A stretch of DNA of 64,000 nucleotides from JAENVU01 sp963756815 (GCA_963756815.1 CAVWPR010000008.1:299921-363920), one strand, 5' to 3'. Positions 54,396-63,494 are shown, counted from the stretch's first letter. The notes: a model not told the origin generated them from the letters alone. Translations and numbers: made by a program.

Positions 54396-54901
54396 GCGGT
54401 GACCTCGTGGCTGAGCCGTCCGGTGTCGACGTCGTACACGAACCCGCCGAGCTGCACCGACGTTCGGCACCAGGGGGCACTCGCGGAGGCGGGTGAGGTC
54501 GCTCCGGAGCGTCTCCACCTGGTCCGCGACCGTGTGGAAGTGCCAGCCCTCGGCCGACGCGCCGGCGCGCTCGGTGATCTCGGCGCGCAGCTCGTCGTCG
54601 GTCGCGGTCGGTCATCGCGCACCGAGTGTGCGCGATCACCGCGATCCGCTCCACGTCGAGCAGATGGATGCCGAGCACGAGCGACCGCAACGCATCGTCG
54701 GTGATGCGTGCACCGGCGTTGCGGAGGATCTTCGCGTCGCCCGGGACGAGCCCGAGCAGGGCGAGCGGTTCGATCCGCGAGTCCATGCACGTGACGATGC
54801 CGAGGCCGCGGGCGGCCTGGGGGCGCAGCCCGGCGAGCCGGAACCCGGCGGCGTAGTCGTCGTTGGCGGCGGAGGATGTCGGCGAAGGTTGCATCGGTCA
54901 T
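54392..54901 (-). pseudogene. beta-class carbonic anhydrase, three one-base insertions
   Basis: About 168 residues when corrected, the size of the short mycobacterial beta-carbonic anhydrase type. Zinc ligands are all present: Cys38 and Asp40 with Arg42 in VTCMDSR, then His91 and Cys94 in IAHTRCAM. GDAKILRNAGARITDD and SLVLGIHLLDVERIAVI are family-typical. Extra bases near 54878, 54605 and 54465 break the frame; corrected, it ends VQLGGFVYDVDTGRLSHEV. Converts CO2 to bicarbonate in the cytoplasm. The stop overlaps the SsuD-like GTG, an unusual coupling. The insertions look like sequence errors. Confidence 0.85.
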
Positions 54902-54978
54902 GCCTCGATTCTGGCCGATCGGCCGACGCGGGCCCGGAGTCCGCGTGCGGCGGCGGCGGTCGGCCCGGATCGGGGCCC

Positions 54979-54984
54979 TACGCT
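54979..54984 (+). promoter_or_regulatory. -10 element TACGCT, leaderless start
   Basis: TACGCT ends 8 nt before GTG 54993 of the Rieske oxygenase. Confidence 0.5.
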
Positions 54985-54992
54985 GCTGCGCC

Positions 54993-56318
54993 GTGACCGT
55001 GGATGCCTCCGAGGCGACGCTGCTCGGCCGGACGATCGCCAGCGTGGCGCAGGTGACCGAGCCCTACCGCGTGCCGTCGGTGCGCTACACCGCGCCGGGC
55101 TGGGCCGAGCTCGAGCACCAGCGGCTCTGGCCGCGCGCCTGGCAGATCGCGGGGACCGTCGACCACGTCGCCGCGCCGGGCGACTGGTTCGAGTACCAGG
55201 TGGGCTGGCTGTCGGTCATCGTGCTGCGAGCCGCGGACGGTGGCCTGCGGGCCTTCCAGAACGTGTGCCGCCACCGGGGCAACGTGCTCGTGTGCGGTGA
55301 GGGCCGCGACCGGACCGAGCTGCGCTGCGGGTACCACCGCTGGTGCTGGGACCTCGACGGCCGGCTGCGCGAGGTGCCGTCGCGCCGCGGCTTCGGCGCG
55401 CTCCAGAACGACGAGCTCGGCCTCATCGAGGTGCAGGTCGACGAGTGGGCGCCCCTCGTGTTCGTGAACCTCGACCCGGAGGCCGAGCCGCTCGACGCGT
55501 TCCTGGAGGGCGTGCCCGCAGACGCGCCGTGGCTCGGCCTCGCCGACTTCCACTGCACGTACGACGTCGCGATGCCGATGCCGTGCAACTGGAAGACGCT
55601 CATCGACGGCTTCAGCGAGACGTACCACGTACAGGGGCTGCACCGCGAGATGCTCCCCATGACCGACGACGTGAACTCGCCGCAACGCCTCTGGAACCGT
55701 CACGGGAAGCTCGAGCAGCCCTACGGCGTCGCGAGCCCACGCCTGCGGCACGGTGCGACCGACCAGGAGATCTACGACGCGTTCGTCGAGGTGATGGGCA
55801 CGCGGATCGGGAAGCCGACCACGGAACCAGCGGGCCCGGTCCCGCCGGTGGTACCGGGCGAGTCCCTGCGCGACACGCTCGCGACGCAGATCCGCGCCAC
55901 GGCCGCAGCGGCGGGCGTCGACCTCTCAGGCCACACCACCGACCAGCTCATGAACATGCAGCAGTACAACCTGTTCCCGAACGCGACGATCGTCGCGTTC
56001 CCGGATCTGCTGCAGGTCGTGAAGTCGCGTCCCGGCCCGAGCCCGGACGAGTGCATCATGGACACGCTCGTCTTCGAGCGGCGGCCGGCGGGAACGCCGC
56101 ACGCACCGCCGATGCGCGTGACCGTCGAGCCCGGCGACATCGACTTCGGGATGGTGATCAACCAGGACGTCGACGCGCTCGGCCGCATCCAGCGGGGCCT
56201 GCACCAACCCGGGTTCACCGAGCTCACGCTCTCGGGCGAGGAGTGCCGGATCGTCAACCTGCACCGCCACCTCGAGGAGTTCCTCGGCATCGAGCCGAGC
56301 GAGGTCACCGGGGGCTGA
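54993..56318 (+). CDS. Rieske non-heme iron oxygenase, alpha subunit
   Basis: A 441-residue ring-hydroxylating or demethylating oxygenase. The Rieske [2Fe-2S] ligands are C92-x-H94 in VCRHRGN and C112-x2-H115 in CGYHRW. The mononuclear iron pair is His212 and His217 in GFSETYHVQGLH. The catalytic domain keeps NWKTLIDGFSE. The residue bridging subunits and the third iron ligand are not assigned. No ferredoxin, reductase or beta subunit lies nearby, so it must borrow electron carriers. GTG 54993 is supported by the -10 at 54979. Its stop overlaps the convergent GT39-like gene by 14 bp. Substrate unknown. Confidence 0.9.
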   Translation: MTVDASEATLLGRTIASVAQVTEPYRVPSVRYTAPGWAELEHQRLWPRAWQIAGTVDHVAAPGDWFEYQVGWLSVIVLRAADGGLRAFQNVCRHRGNVLVCGEGRDRTELRCGYHRWCWDLDGRLREVPSRRGFGALQNDELGLIEVQVDEWAPLVFVNLDPEAEPLDAFLEGVPADAPWLGLADFHCTYDVAMPMPCNWKTLIDGFSETYHVQGLHREMLPMTDDVNSPQRLWNRHGKLEQPYGVASPRLRHGATDQEIYDAFVEVMGTRIGKPTTEPAGPVPPVVPGESLRDTLATQIRATAAAAGVDLSGHTTDQLMNMQQYNLFPNATIVAFPDLLQVVKSRPGPSPDECIMDTLVFERRPAGTPHAPPMRVTVEPGDIDFGMVINQDVDALGRIQRGLHQPGFTELTLSGEECRIVNLHRHLEEFLGIEPSEVTGG

Positions 56319-57561
56319 CGGGGGTCGGTGCGGCGCGCGCCCGGGCGCGTGACCACCACGCGTCGAGGGCGACGGCGGTCAGCGCGACCGCGACGATGTC
56401 GACCGGCACCCGGAAGCGGGGCGTTCCCCAGGTGAGCACGACCGTGACGGTGACGACGGCCACCGTCGCGATCACGGGGAGCAGGCTCGTCCCGCGCCGG
56501 CGCAACACCACAGCGCCCGCGATCGCGAAGAGGAACGCGGCGTACCAGGCCCCGGCGGTGAACACCTCGAGCCACGGCGGGCCGAAGCCGTGGGGCTCGA
56601 CGTCGTAGAGCTCGTAGGTGCGGCCGAGGCGGGCCGCGACGACCACCGGCACCCGTCCGAGGTGGTGGGTCGCGTAGCGCACGCCCTTGCGGCGTAGGGC
56701 CGCCGAGTGTTGCGAGTCGTCACCGTGGAGCTTCACGGCCGCGCAGTCGATGTTCCACGAGCCGATCTGCGTTCCGCTGTACGTGGCCGGGCAGTTGGCG
56801 CCCGCGATCACGACGCCGAACGTGGTCGAGATCGGGACCGGATCGGCGAACCGGCTGATGTTGAAGACGGTCCACGGCGCGAGCACCACGAACGCGGCGA
56901 TGACGGCCGCGGCCAGAGCACGCGGCCATCGGACGCCCGGCGCGCGCGCCACGAGGATCACCGGGATCACGAGCGCCGGGAGGAACAGGAGCGCCTCGCC
57001 CCGGCACAGCGCCGCGAGCGCGCTCGTGACGCCCAGGGAGGCGGCGACGACCATCGAGGGGCGGCGAAGGTAGCGGTACGCCGCCCAGAGCATCGATGCG
57101 ACCACGAGCGTGTAGAGGCTCTCCGAGTAGAGGTCGCCCGTCGTCACCCAGAAGAGCGGGTAGACGGCCGCGAGCGCACCCGCGATCAGACCGGCCCGGT
57201 CGCCCGCCATCTCGCGCCCGAGGCCCCCGATCGCGAACACGGCGAGGCCACCGGCGACCGCCTGGGTGACCTGGTGCGAGAACACCGAGACGCCGCCGAA
57301 CCACGAGACGGGTGTCAGCAGCAACGGCCAGAGCGGCGGGTGGCCGGCGGTCTCGCGGGCGTGGCCGAGGAACGAGTACACGAGCGGATCGATGAACCCG
57401 TGGCCGTCGGCGATCAGGTTGGCCGCGCCGTGGTACCAGAGACCGTCATCGATCGGGAGGTCCGCCGGTGCGTAGACCATGACGAAGACGATGCGGAGCA
57501 GAAGTCCGCCGGCCACGATCCCGCTCAGGATCGCGACGAAGCGTCTGATCTGCGTGGACAA
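56305..57561 (-). CDS. GT39/ArnT-like membrane glycosyltransferase
   Basis: A 418-residue polytopic protein with about ten hydrophobic segments. TM1 is FVAILSGIVAGGLLLRIVFV, and the first outer loop has PIDDGLWYHGAANLIA (DD motif, as in PMT and ArnT metal or acceptor binding), then TAGHPPLWPLLLTPVSW. A later loop holds TFGVVIAGANCPATYSG and NIDCAAVK. Such enzymes move a sugar from polyprenyl phosphate to protein or lipid at the outer membrane face. TTG 57561 is accepted because GGGGAGG lies 4-5 nt before it. Not a member of the A-D family. Intact. Confidence 0.85.
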   Translation of the reverse strand: MSTQIRRFVAILSGIVAGGLLLRIVFVMVYAPADLPIDDGLWYHGAANLIADGHGFIDPLVYSFLGHARETAGHPPLWPLLLTPVSWFGGVSVFSHQVTQAVAGGLAVFAIGGLGREMAGDRAGLIAGALAAVYPLFWVTTGDLYSESLYTLVVASMLWAAYRYLRRPSMVVAASLGVTSALAALCRGEALLFLPALVIPVILVARAPGVRWPRALAAAVIAAFVVLAPWTVFNISRFADPVPISTTFGVVIAGANCPATYSGTQIGSWNIDCAAVKLHGDDSQHSAALRRKGVRYATHHLGRVPVVVAARLGRTYELYDVEPHGFGPPWLEVFTAGAWYAAFLFAIAGAVVLRRRGTSLLPVIATVAVVTVTVVLTWGTPRFRVPVDIVAVALTAVALDAWWSRARARAAPTPVSPR

Positions 57562-57636
57562 CGCGCCTCCCCAGTTGACCGGAGCCCGGCGACTCTCACC
57601 ATGCCCCGGGACGCGTCCGCGGACGCGCCGATCCGA

Positions 57637-59200
57637 TCAGAAGCCGGACGGGACGACAGCCTCGATCAGGTGCGGGCCCGGCTCCGCCTGCGCCCGCTCG
57701 AGCGCCACCACCAGTGCCTCGCCGTCCTCGGGTCGTTCCGCCGGCACGCCCATGCCGCGCGCGAGCGAGACGAAGTCGAGGTCCGGACGCGTGAGGTCGA
57801 GCATCGAGAGGGCGACGGGACCGGGCTCGGTGACGCCCACCCGCGAGAGCTCGAGGTTGAGGATCGCGTAGGACCGGTTGGCCAGGATCAGCGTGGTCAC
57901 GTCGAGGCCCTCACGTGCCTGGGTCCACAGCGACTGCAGCGTGTACATCGCGCTCCCGTCGGCCTGGAGGTCGAGGACCGGACGATCGGGACACGCCACC
58001 GCGGCCCCGGTTGCGACCGGCATCCCGAAGCCGATCGAGCCGCCGGTGAGGGTCAGCCAGTCGTGCGGGGGACACCCCGCAGTGGCGGGCGACGCCCAGA
58101 TGCCCCCGGTCTGTGCCTCGTCGACGACGATCGCGCCGTCCACGAGGGTCGCGCCGACGGCCTGGGAGACCACCTCCGCGGTCGAGCGCGCCGGTGGGCC
58201 GCTCGGGGCGCGCCGCCGGCGTGAGCCTCGCCGCGCGTTCGGACGCACCCACGCGATCGGCGAGGTCGGCGATCGCGACCACGCCGCTCTCGGCGACGTC
58301 GGTGAGCACGTGGACCTCGCATCCCTCGGGGACGAGGTCGCTGTCCTTGCCGGGGTAGGCGAAGAACGAGACGGGCGAGCGGGTGCCCACCAGCACGAGG
58401 TGACGGAGACCGGCGAGCTGGATCGCCGCGAACTCGGCGAGGTAGCCGAGGCGCTCGACCGGCGCGATGCCGGCGCCCCGGCGGATCCGGGCGGGGAAGA
58501 CCTCGGCGAGGACCTTCGCGCCGGTGGTCGCCGCGATCGCGTCGGCGAGCGCGAGGGTCGTCTCGTCGCGGACGGCGTCGTCGCCGAGGAGCAGCGCGGC
58601 GGGCTCGCCGCTGGCGAGGACCTTCGCGGCGATCGCCACGGCCTCGGCCTCGGGGGCGAGTGGCGCCGGCACGACCCGGCGTCCGACCGCGACGCCACCG
58701 TCGGACCACGACACGTCGGCGGGCAGGATGAGCGTGGCGATCTCGCCCGGGTGCGTACGGGCGACCGTGACCGCCTCGGCCGCGTCGGCGCCGAGCGCGT
58801 CGGTCGTGCCGGACCGGCGGATCCATCCCGACACGTTCGCGGCCAGGGTCTCGATGTCGCTCTCGAGTGGCGCGTCGAGGGGCTTGTGGTAGGTGGCGTG
58901 GTCCCCGACGATGTTCACGATCGGCGTGTGGGCGCGACGCGCGTTGTGCAGGTTGGCGATCCCGTTGCCGAGGCCGGGACCGAGGTGCAGCAGCGTCGCC
59001 GCGGGCCGACCGCTCATGCGCGCGTACCCGTCGGCGGCGCCCGTGACGACACCTTCGAAGAGTCCGAGCACCGCGCGCATCCGCGGCTCGCCGTCGAGCG
59101 CGGCGACGAAGTGCATCTCCGACGTGCCCGGGTTCGTGAAGCACACGTCGACGTCGTTGTCGACGAGCGTCCGCAGCAGCGACTGCGCTCCGTTCATCAT
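57637..59200 (-). pseudogene. thiamine-diphosphate-dependent enzyme (acetolactate synthase/benzoylformate decarboxylase-like), one frameshift
   Basis: About 520 residues after removing one extra base near 58211. The catalytic Glu49 is in VLGLFEGVVTGAADGYARM, the middle domain has LVGTRSPVSFFAYPGKDSD, and the ThDP/Mg motif is LQADGSAMYTLQSLW then ILANRSYAILN (D-G-S...N-R). The family covers decarboxylation or carboligation of 2-keto acids; the missing FAD-binding residues favour decarboxylase-type use, but this is not firm. It follows a GlcD-like oxidase on the same strand, which could supply the 2-keto acid. The two-hairpin repeat lies between them. ATG 59200 follows GAGAGGGG. Confidence 0.83.
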
Positions 59201-59211
59201 CGTCCCCTCTC

Positions 59212-59265
59212 GGCCCTGCGGGCCGGGCCGGGTGGCCCCGCTCGCCGAGCGCGACGTCGGTGCGT
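59212..59265. repeat. two-hairpin intergenic repeat, copy 2
   Basis: 54 bp between the GlcD-like and TPP-enzyme genes, in the same orientation as copy 1 at 27620-27673. The stems GGCCC/GGGCC and GCTCG/CGAGC are identical; the loops, the linker and a few bases near the 3' end vary. Confidence 0.55.
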
Positions 59266-59288
59266 GCTGGTCGGCGGCTCGCTCATGG

Positions 59289-60691
59289 TCATGACGGCCT
59301 CATCGTTTCGTCGACGGACGCGTCGCCGAGGAGCACGCCCGGGTTGAGGATGCCGAGCGGGTCGAACGCGGCCTTGATCCGCCGCATGAGCGCGACCTTC
59401 GCCGGGTCCTCGAGCGCCAGGAAGTGGCGCTGCTTGGCCCGGCCGATCCCGTGCTCGCCGGAGATCGCGCCGCCGAGCGCCATGCCCGTGGCGAAGAGCT
59501 CGTGCAGGACCTGCGACCGGACGTCGGGATCGGACTGGAACACCGAGAGGTGCACGTTCCCGTCGCCGGCGTGCCCGCACCCGGCGATCCACGATCCCGT
59601 CGCGGCGGCGATCGTCGCGACCTGCTCCATGAACTCCGGGAGCGACGCACGCGGCACCACGATGTCGACGATGTCGTCGGCGTGGTTGGCCTTGGCGACC
59701 CAGAAGCTCTTCTCGCGCGCGTCGATCAACGATGCGGCCGCGCCGCCGGGGAGCACGTACACGTCGAGCGCGCCGAGCTCGGCGAGTTGCTCCGCGAGCG
59801 CGGCGACGTCCTCGTCGAGGCGGGTGTCGGACATCTGCTCCATCATCACGACCAGGTACGCGAGCGCGGTGCTGCTGATGTCCTCGGGGATGCCGAGCTC
59901 GAGGCCCACGTGGGCGGTGATGGCCGACAACGTGATCATGTCGATGTACTCGAGGATCATCGGACCGACGCCGCTCGCCACGATCCGTGGGATCGCGTGC
60001 GTGATCGCGTCGAGGGTCGGGAACGGTGCGAGCACCGTCGCGGTGTGCGGCGCACGCGGGTAGAGGCGCAGGGTCGCCTCGGTGACGAGCGCGAGCGTTC
60101 CCTCGGAGCCGATGATCAGCTGCGTGAGGTCGTAGCCCGTGGTGGCCTTCACGTACTTGCCGCCGGTGCGGATCACCTCGCCCGTGGGCAGCACCGCCTC
60201 GAGCCCGAGCACCTGGTGACGGGTGACGCCGTACTTCACCGCGCGCATGCCGCCTGCGTTCGTCGCGACGTTGCCGCCGAGGCTCGCGCTGTACTCGCCG
60301 GGATACACCGGGTAGGCGAGGCCGAGCGGGGCGAGGGCCTCGTCGAGCTGCGCGAGCGTCACGCCCGGCTGCACGACGGCGACGAAGTTCTCCTGGTCGA
60401 TCTCGAGGATCGCGTTCATGCGTTCGAACGAGATGACGATCGAGTCGGCCGTCGGCGTGCAGCCACCCGAGAGGCCCGTTCCGCTCCACGGGCGGTGACC
60501 GGCACGCCGTGCTCGGACGCGACGGCGAGCAGGGCCGCGACCTCGACGGTCGAGGTCGGCCAGGCGAGGTACCCCGGCAGGACCGGCTCGACGGTGAGCG
60601 CCTCGTCGTGGCCGTAGTCGCCGGACAGGTCGGCGTCGGTGACGACCGTGGCCGGACCCACGGCACCGCGGAAGGCGTCGAGGACCGTCAT
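59289..60691 (-). pseudogene. FAD-binding 2-hydroxyacid oxidase (GlcD/D-lactate dehydrogenase-like), one frameshift
   Basis: About 467 residues once one missing base near 60487 is restored. The PCMH-type FAD domain has LAWPTSTVEVAALLAVA, TARGSGTGLSGG (split at the indel), PVYPGEYSASLGGNVATN and GGKYVKATTGYDLTQL. The FAD-oxidase C domain has IAGCGHAGDGNVH and ISGEHGIGRAKQ. It oxidises D-2-hydroxyacids such as glycolate or D-lactate at the membrane or with an electron acceptor. GlcE/GlcF partners are absent here. ATG 60691. The ThDP enzyme follows 88 bp downstream, suggesting hydroxyacid to keto acid to aldehyde or ligation product. Confidence 0.88.
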
Positions 60692-60780
60692 GGGCGGGCC
60701 GCAGGGGCAGGCATCCCCGCATCGGTACTCGCGTCCGAGCCGGGCTGCAAGGCGGAGAGCGGAAGTGGGACGATGCGGAC

Positions 60781-61419
60781 GTGGATCTCGTCGCCGCCCG
60801 CCGTCTGCTCGGTGTCGACGCGTCCACGGCGTGGCCCGAGGTGCGGGCGAGCTACCTGCGTCTGATCCGCCGCCATCACCCCGACATCGCGAGCGATCTC
60901 GCCGACTCCGGCCGCCGTACCCTCGCGACCGCCCAGATCACCGAGGCGTTCGCCGTCGTGGTGCGCGCACGCGGAAGTGCGGAACCCGACGATGAGCCGT
61001 CCGCGCCTGCGCCGGCGAGCGGGCCGCGTCCCGACGACGTCCCCGGCACCTACGACCGCGCCGGTGACCCGATCGGAGCGAGCTTGCGGCATCCCGTCGT
61101 CGCGCTCGACGACACCCGCACGGTGCTGCTGGACGCGAACCCGATGGAGGCGTTCCTCGCGCTGCACGAGGTCTTCTCGATGCTGGGCGCGGTCTCGTAC
61201 ATCGATCGACTGAGCCTCGTCATCGAGGCGATCGTGACGCCCGAGCCGCAGCGGGCGACGTCGCTGCTCGCCTGGCTCGATCCCGGCCCCGAGGGTGCGA
61301 CGGCCGTGACCGTGGGCGTCGAGTCGCTCGGCGGGCACCCGCCGGCGGACCTCGACGAGCTCGTCGACAAGATCGCGGAGCTCCTCGCGTCGCCGCGACC
61401 GCCGGTCCGCTCGACGTAA
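60781..61419 (+). CDS. J-domain-containing protein
   Basis: A 212-residue protein with a short N-terminal J domain: AARRLLGVDASTAWPEVRAS, then YLRLIRRHHPDIAS with the HPD tripeptide at 33-35, and TAQITEAFAVV as the last helix. HPD contacts Hsp70, so a DnaK partner role is inferred. There is no Gly/Phe or zinc region as in DnaJ. After a low-complexity linker (about residues 65-90) comes an unrecognised domain with PVVALDDTRTVLLDANP and LHEVFSMLGAVSYIDRL. GTG 60781 is the start, with GACGAT 6 nt upstream. It is divergent from the GlcD-like gene. Its target is unknown. Confidence 0.75.
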   Translation: MDLVAARRLLGVDASTAWPEVRASYLRLIRRHHPDIASDLADSGRRTLATAQITEAFAVVVRARGSAEPDDEPSAPAPASGPRPDDVPGTYDRAGDPIGASLRHPVVALDDTRTVLLDANPMEAFLALHEVFSMLGAVSYIDRLSLVIEAIVTPEPQRATSLLAWLDPGPEGATAVTVGVESLGGHPPADLDELVDKIAELLASPRPPVRST

Positions 61420-61456
61420 CGTCCCCGCTCCGCTCCGGTCGCGCCCAGGAGGTCCG

Positions 61457-62569
61457 ATGCCGGTCCCGCTCGACGAGTTCCCGATCCACCAGGCCCCGCT
61501 CTCGCTCGCGTACATGGACACCAGCGACCGCAACGCGTACGACCGGTGCTACCTGAACGCCCACGACCGCACCGGCGACGTCTTTCTCATCACCGGCCTC
61601 GGCCTGTACCCGAACCTCGGGGTGATCGACGCGTACGCGACGGTGCGGCGTGGCGACCGCCAGTACACGATCCGCACGTCGGACGCGCTCGGCGACGACC
61701 GCATGCGCCAGGAGGTCGGTCCGTACCGCGTCGAGGTGATCGAGCCGCTGAAGGAGCTCCGGCTCGTGTGCGACGGCGACGACCACGGGATCGGCTTCGA
61801 CCTCCGCTGGCGCGGCTCGTTCCCCGCGTTCGACGAGGCGCGCCACACGTGGCGGCGCAACGGCCGCATCAACCTCGACGCCCAGCGCTTCGCCCAGGTG
61901 GGCACGTGGGAGGGGACACTGCGCGTCGGCGGCGAGGAGCTCGAGGTGACGCCGGACCGCTGGCTCGGGACGCGCGACCGGTCGTGGGGCATCCGAGGAG
62001 TGGGGGAGGCCGAGCCGCCCGGGCGCGCCGGTGACGAGCCGATCGAGGGCTTCTGGTGGACCTACATCCCCATGCGCTTCGACGACTTCGCGGTGATCAT
62101 CATCCTGCAGGAGGAGCCCGACGGCACCCGGGTGATGAACGACGTCGTGCGGGTGTGGCCGGAGGCGAGTGGCCGTCGTCCGGAGCAGCTCGGTTGGCCG
62201 GACATCGACGTCCACTACGCGTCGGGGACGCGGATCCCCACCGGCGCGACGCTGCAGCTCCGCACGCCGGATCGCAAGGACCTCACGATGGAGGTGGAGT
62301 CGCTCGGGTACGTCGCGCTGAACATCGGCGCGGGCTACGGCGGTGACCCCGACTGGAGCCACGGGCAGTGGCGGGGCCGCAACTTCGTGGAGGGCGCGGT
62401 CTACGACCTCACGGACCCGATGGTCACGGGCCGGGGCGCGTTCAGCGTGATCGACCACGTCGGGCGGGCCACGCTCGACGGGCGCGAGGGCTGGGGCCTG
62501 TTCGAGCACGGCTGCTTCGGCCGGCACGACCCGTCGGGCTTCGCCGACTACGGCTCCGTCGCACCCTGA
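61457..62569 (+). CDS. conserved hypothetical protein, DUF7064/7065-like
   Basis: A 370-residue soluble protein of a type frequent in mycobacteria and other actinobacteria. Seen: LDEFPIHQAPLSLAYMDTSD, YPNLGVIDAYATVRRGD, LRLVCDGDDHGIGFDLRW, the hallmark TPDRWLGTRDRSWGIR, EGFWWTYIPMRFDDFAV and a C-terminal FSVIDHVGRATLDGREGWG. The DRSWG pattern is shared with AttH/CrtC-like (hydroxyneurosporene synthase) beta-barrel proteins that bind hydrophobic ligands. Function unknown; a lipid or terpenoid ligand is a guess from the fold. ATG 61457 has AGGAGG 4 nt upstream. It follows the J-domain gene by 37 bp. Intact. Confidence 0.75.
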   Translation: MPVPLDEFPIHQAPLSLAYMDTSDRNAYDRCYLNAHDRTGDVFLITGLGLYPNLGVIDAYATVRRGDRQYTIRTSDALGDDRMRQEVGPYRVEVIEPLKELRLVCDGDDHGIGFDLRWRGSFPAFDEARHTWRRNGRINLDAQRFAQVGTWEGTLRVGGEELEVTPDRWLGTRDRSWGIRGVGEAEPPGRAGDEPIEGFWWTYIPMRFDDFAVIIILQEEPDGTRVMNDVVRVWPEASGRRPEQLGWPDIDVHYASGTRIPTGATLQLRTPDRKDLTMEVESLGYVALNIGAGYGGDPDWSHGQWRGRNFVEGAVYDLTDPMVTGRGAFSVIDHVGRATLDGREGWGLFEHGCFGRHDPSGFADYGSVAP

Positions 62570-62587
62570 GGGTCGGCGGCGGATCGC

Positions 62588-63388
62588 TCAGTCGAGTGGC
62601 TTCATGAACGACCAGAGATGGCCGCCGAGATCCACCGCGCTGTACTCCCGGTACCCGTAGTCCTGGTCCGTCGGGGCGTACCTGATCGTCGCGCCCTGCT
62701 CGACCGCGTAGCGGTGGTGGGCATCGACGTCGTCGACCATGATCGCCATCGTGCCGGAGGCGCCGCCGAGGTTCTTCGGCGCCGCGAGCCCGAACGGCTC
62801 GGACTCGACGTGGAGCCAGAACTCACCGTCGCCGGCCTGGATCTCGGCGTGGACGGCATTGCCGTCCGGATCGCGCGTCACCTCGCCGGGCCCGAACCCG
62901 AAGACGCGGATCAGGTACTCGAAGGCCGCGTCGATGTCCTCGTAGACCAGGATCGCGATCCGTCGGTTGAGCGTCGTCTCCAGCATGGTCATGTCCTCCA
63001 GGACACTCAGGAGGTCACCGGTGGTGTCCTCGTTCGATTCCAGGGTGCCGACGAGACGGAGCAGCCGGCCGCGCAGTCGCTGCTCGGCCTCCATGCGCGC
63101 GTCGACCTCCGCGAGATGGTCGGTCATCAGCGCGCGAAGGTCGGCGCCGCCGTCTTCGAGGGTCGCCCGCACTCCGTCCAGCGGGAGGCCGAGCGAACGG
63201 AGTTGCGCGATCTGGTACAGGCGTTCCACGGCGGCCGGGCCGTAGAGCCGGTGGCCGGCCTCGGTCCGCGAGCTCGGCGCGAGCAGTCCGATCTCCTCGT
63301 AGTAGCGCAAGGTGCGGACCGTCATACCGGTCGCGGCGGCGATGTCGCCGATCTTGCGCATCGCTCGATCGGTCGGCGCGTCGGTCAT
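62588..63388 (-). CDS. MerR regulator fused to a VOC (glyoxalase-like) domain
   Basis: A 266-residue fusion. The N-terminal MerR winged helix (residues 10-78) reads KIGDIAAATGMTVRTLRYYE and GHRLYGPAAVERLYQIAQL. A helical linker follows (MTDHLAEVDARMEAEQRL). The C-terminal part (about 140-265) is a single VOC domain: AILVYEDIDAAFEYLIRVFG, NAVHAEIQAGDGEFWLHVE, GTMAIMVDDVDAHHRYAVEQ and GYREYSAVDLGGHLWSF. The VOC domain probably binds a small effector, or is a lone half-enzyme. ATG 63388 has TACGGT 6 nt upstream and TTGCAG as a possible -35. A MerR-type operator between -35 and -10 is expected, which fits the 19-bp spacing. Self-control is likely. Confidence 0.88.
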   Translation of the reverse strand: MTDAPTDRAMRKIGDIAAATGMTVRTLRYYEEIGLLAPSSRTEAGHRLYGPAAVERLYQIAQLRSLGLPLDGVRATLEDGGADLRALMTDHLAEVDARMEAEQRLRGRLLRLVGTLESNEDTTGDLLSVLEDMTMLETTLNRRIAILVYEDIDAAFEYLIRVFGFGPGEVTRDPDGNAVHAEIQAGDGEFWLHVESEPFGLAAPKNLGGASGTMAIMVDDVDAHHRYAVEQGATIRYAPTDQDYGYREYSAVDLGGHLWSFMKPLD

Positions 63389-63394
63389 GCGACG

Positions 63395-63400
63395 ACCGTA
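63395..63400 (-). promoter_or_regulatory. -10 element TACGGT of the MerR-VOC gene
   Basis: Reverse-strand TACGGT, 6 nt before ATG 63388. TTGCAG (reverse strand, 63420-63425) lies 19 bp upstream, the long spacing typical of MerR-controlled promoters. Confidence 0.5.
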
Positions 63401-63494
63401 CGACCTGACGCGACGTGAGCTGCAAGGAGGAATCTCTGTCGGGAGATCCTCAGTTGCGGGGGAGGTCGCGGAACGCAGCCGGCCCGGGCGGCGT

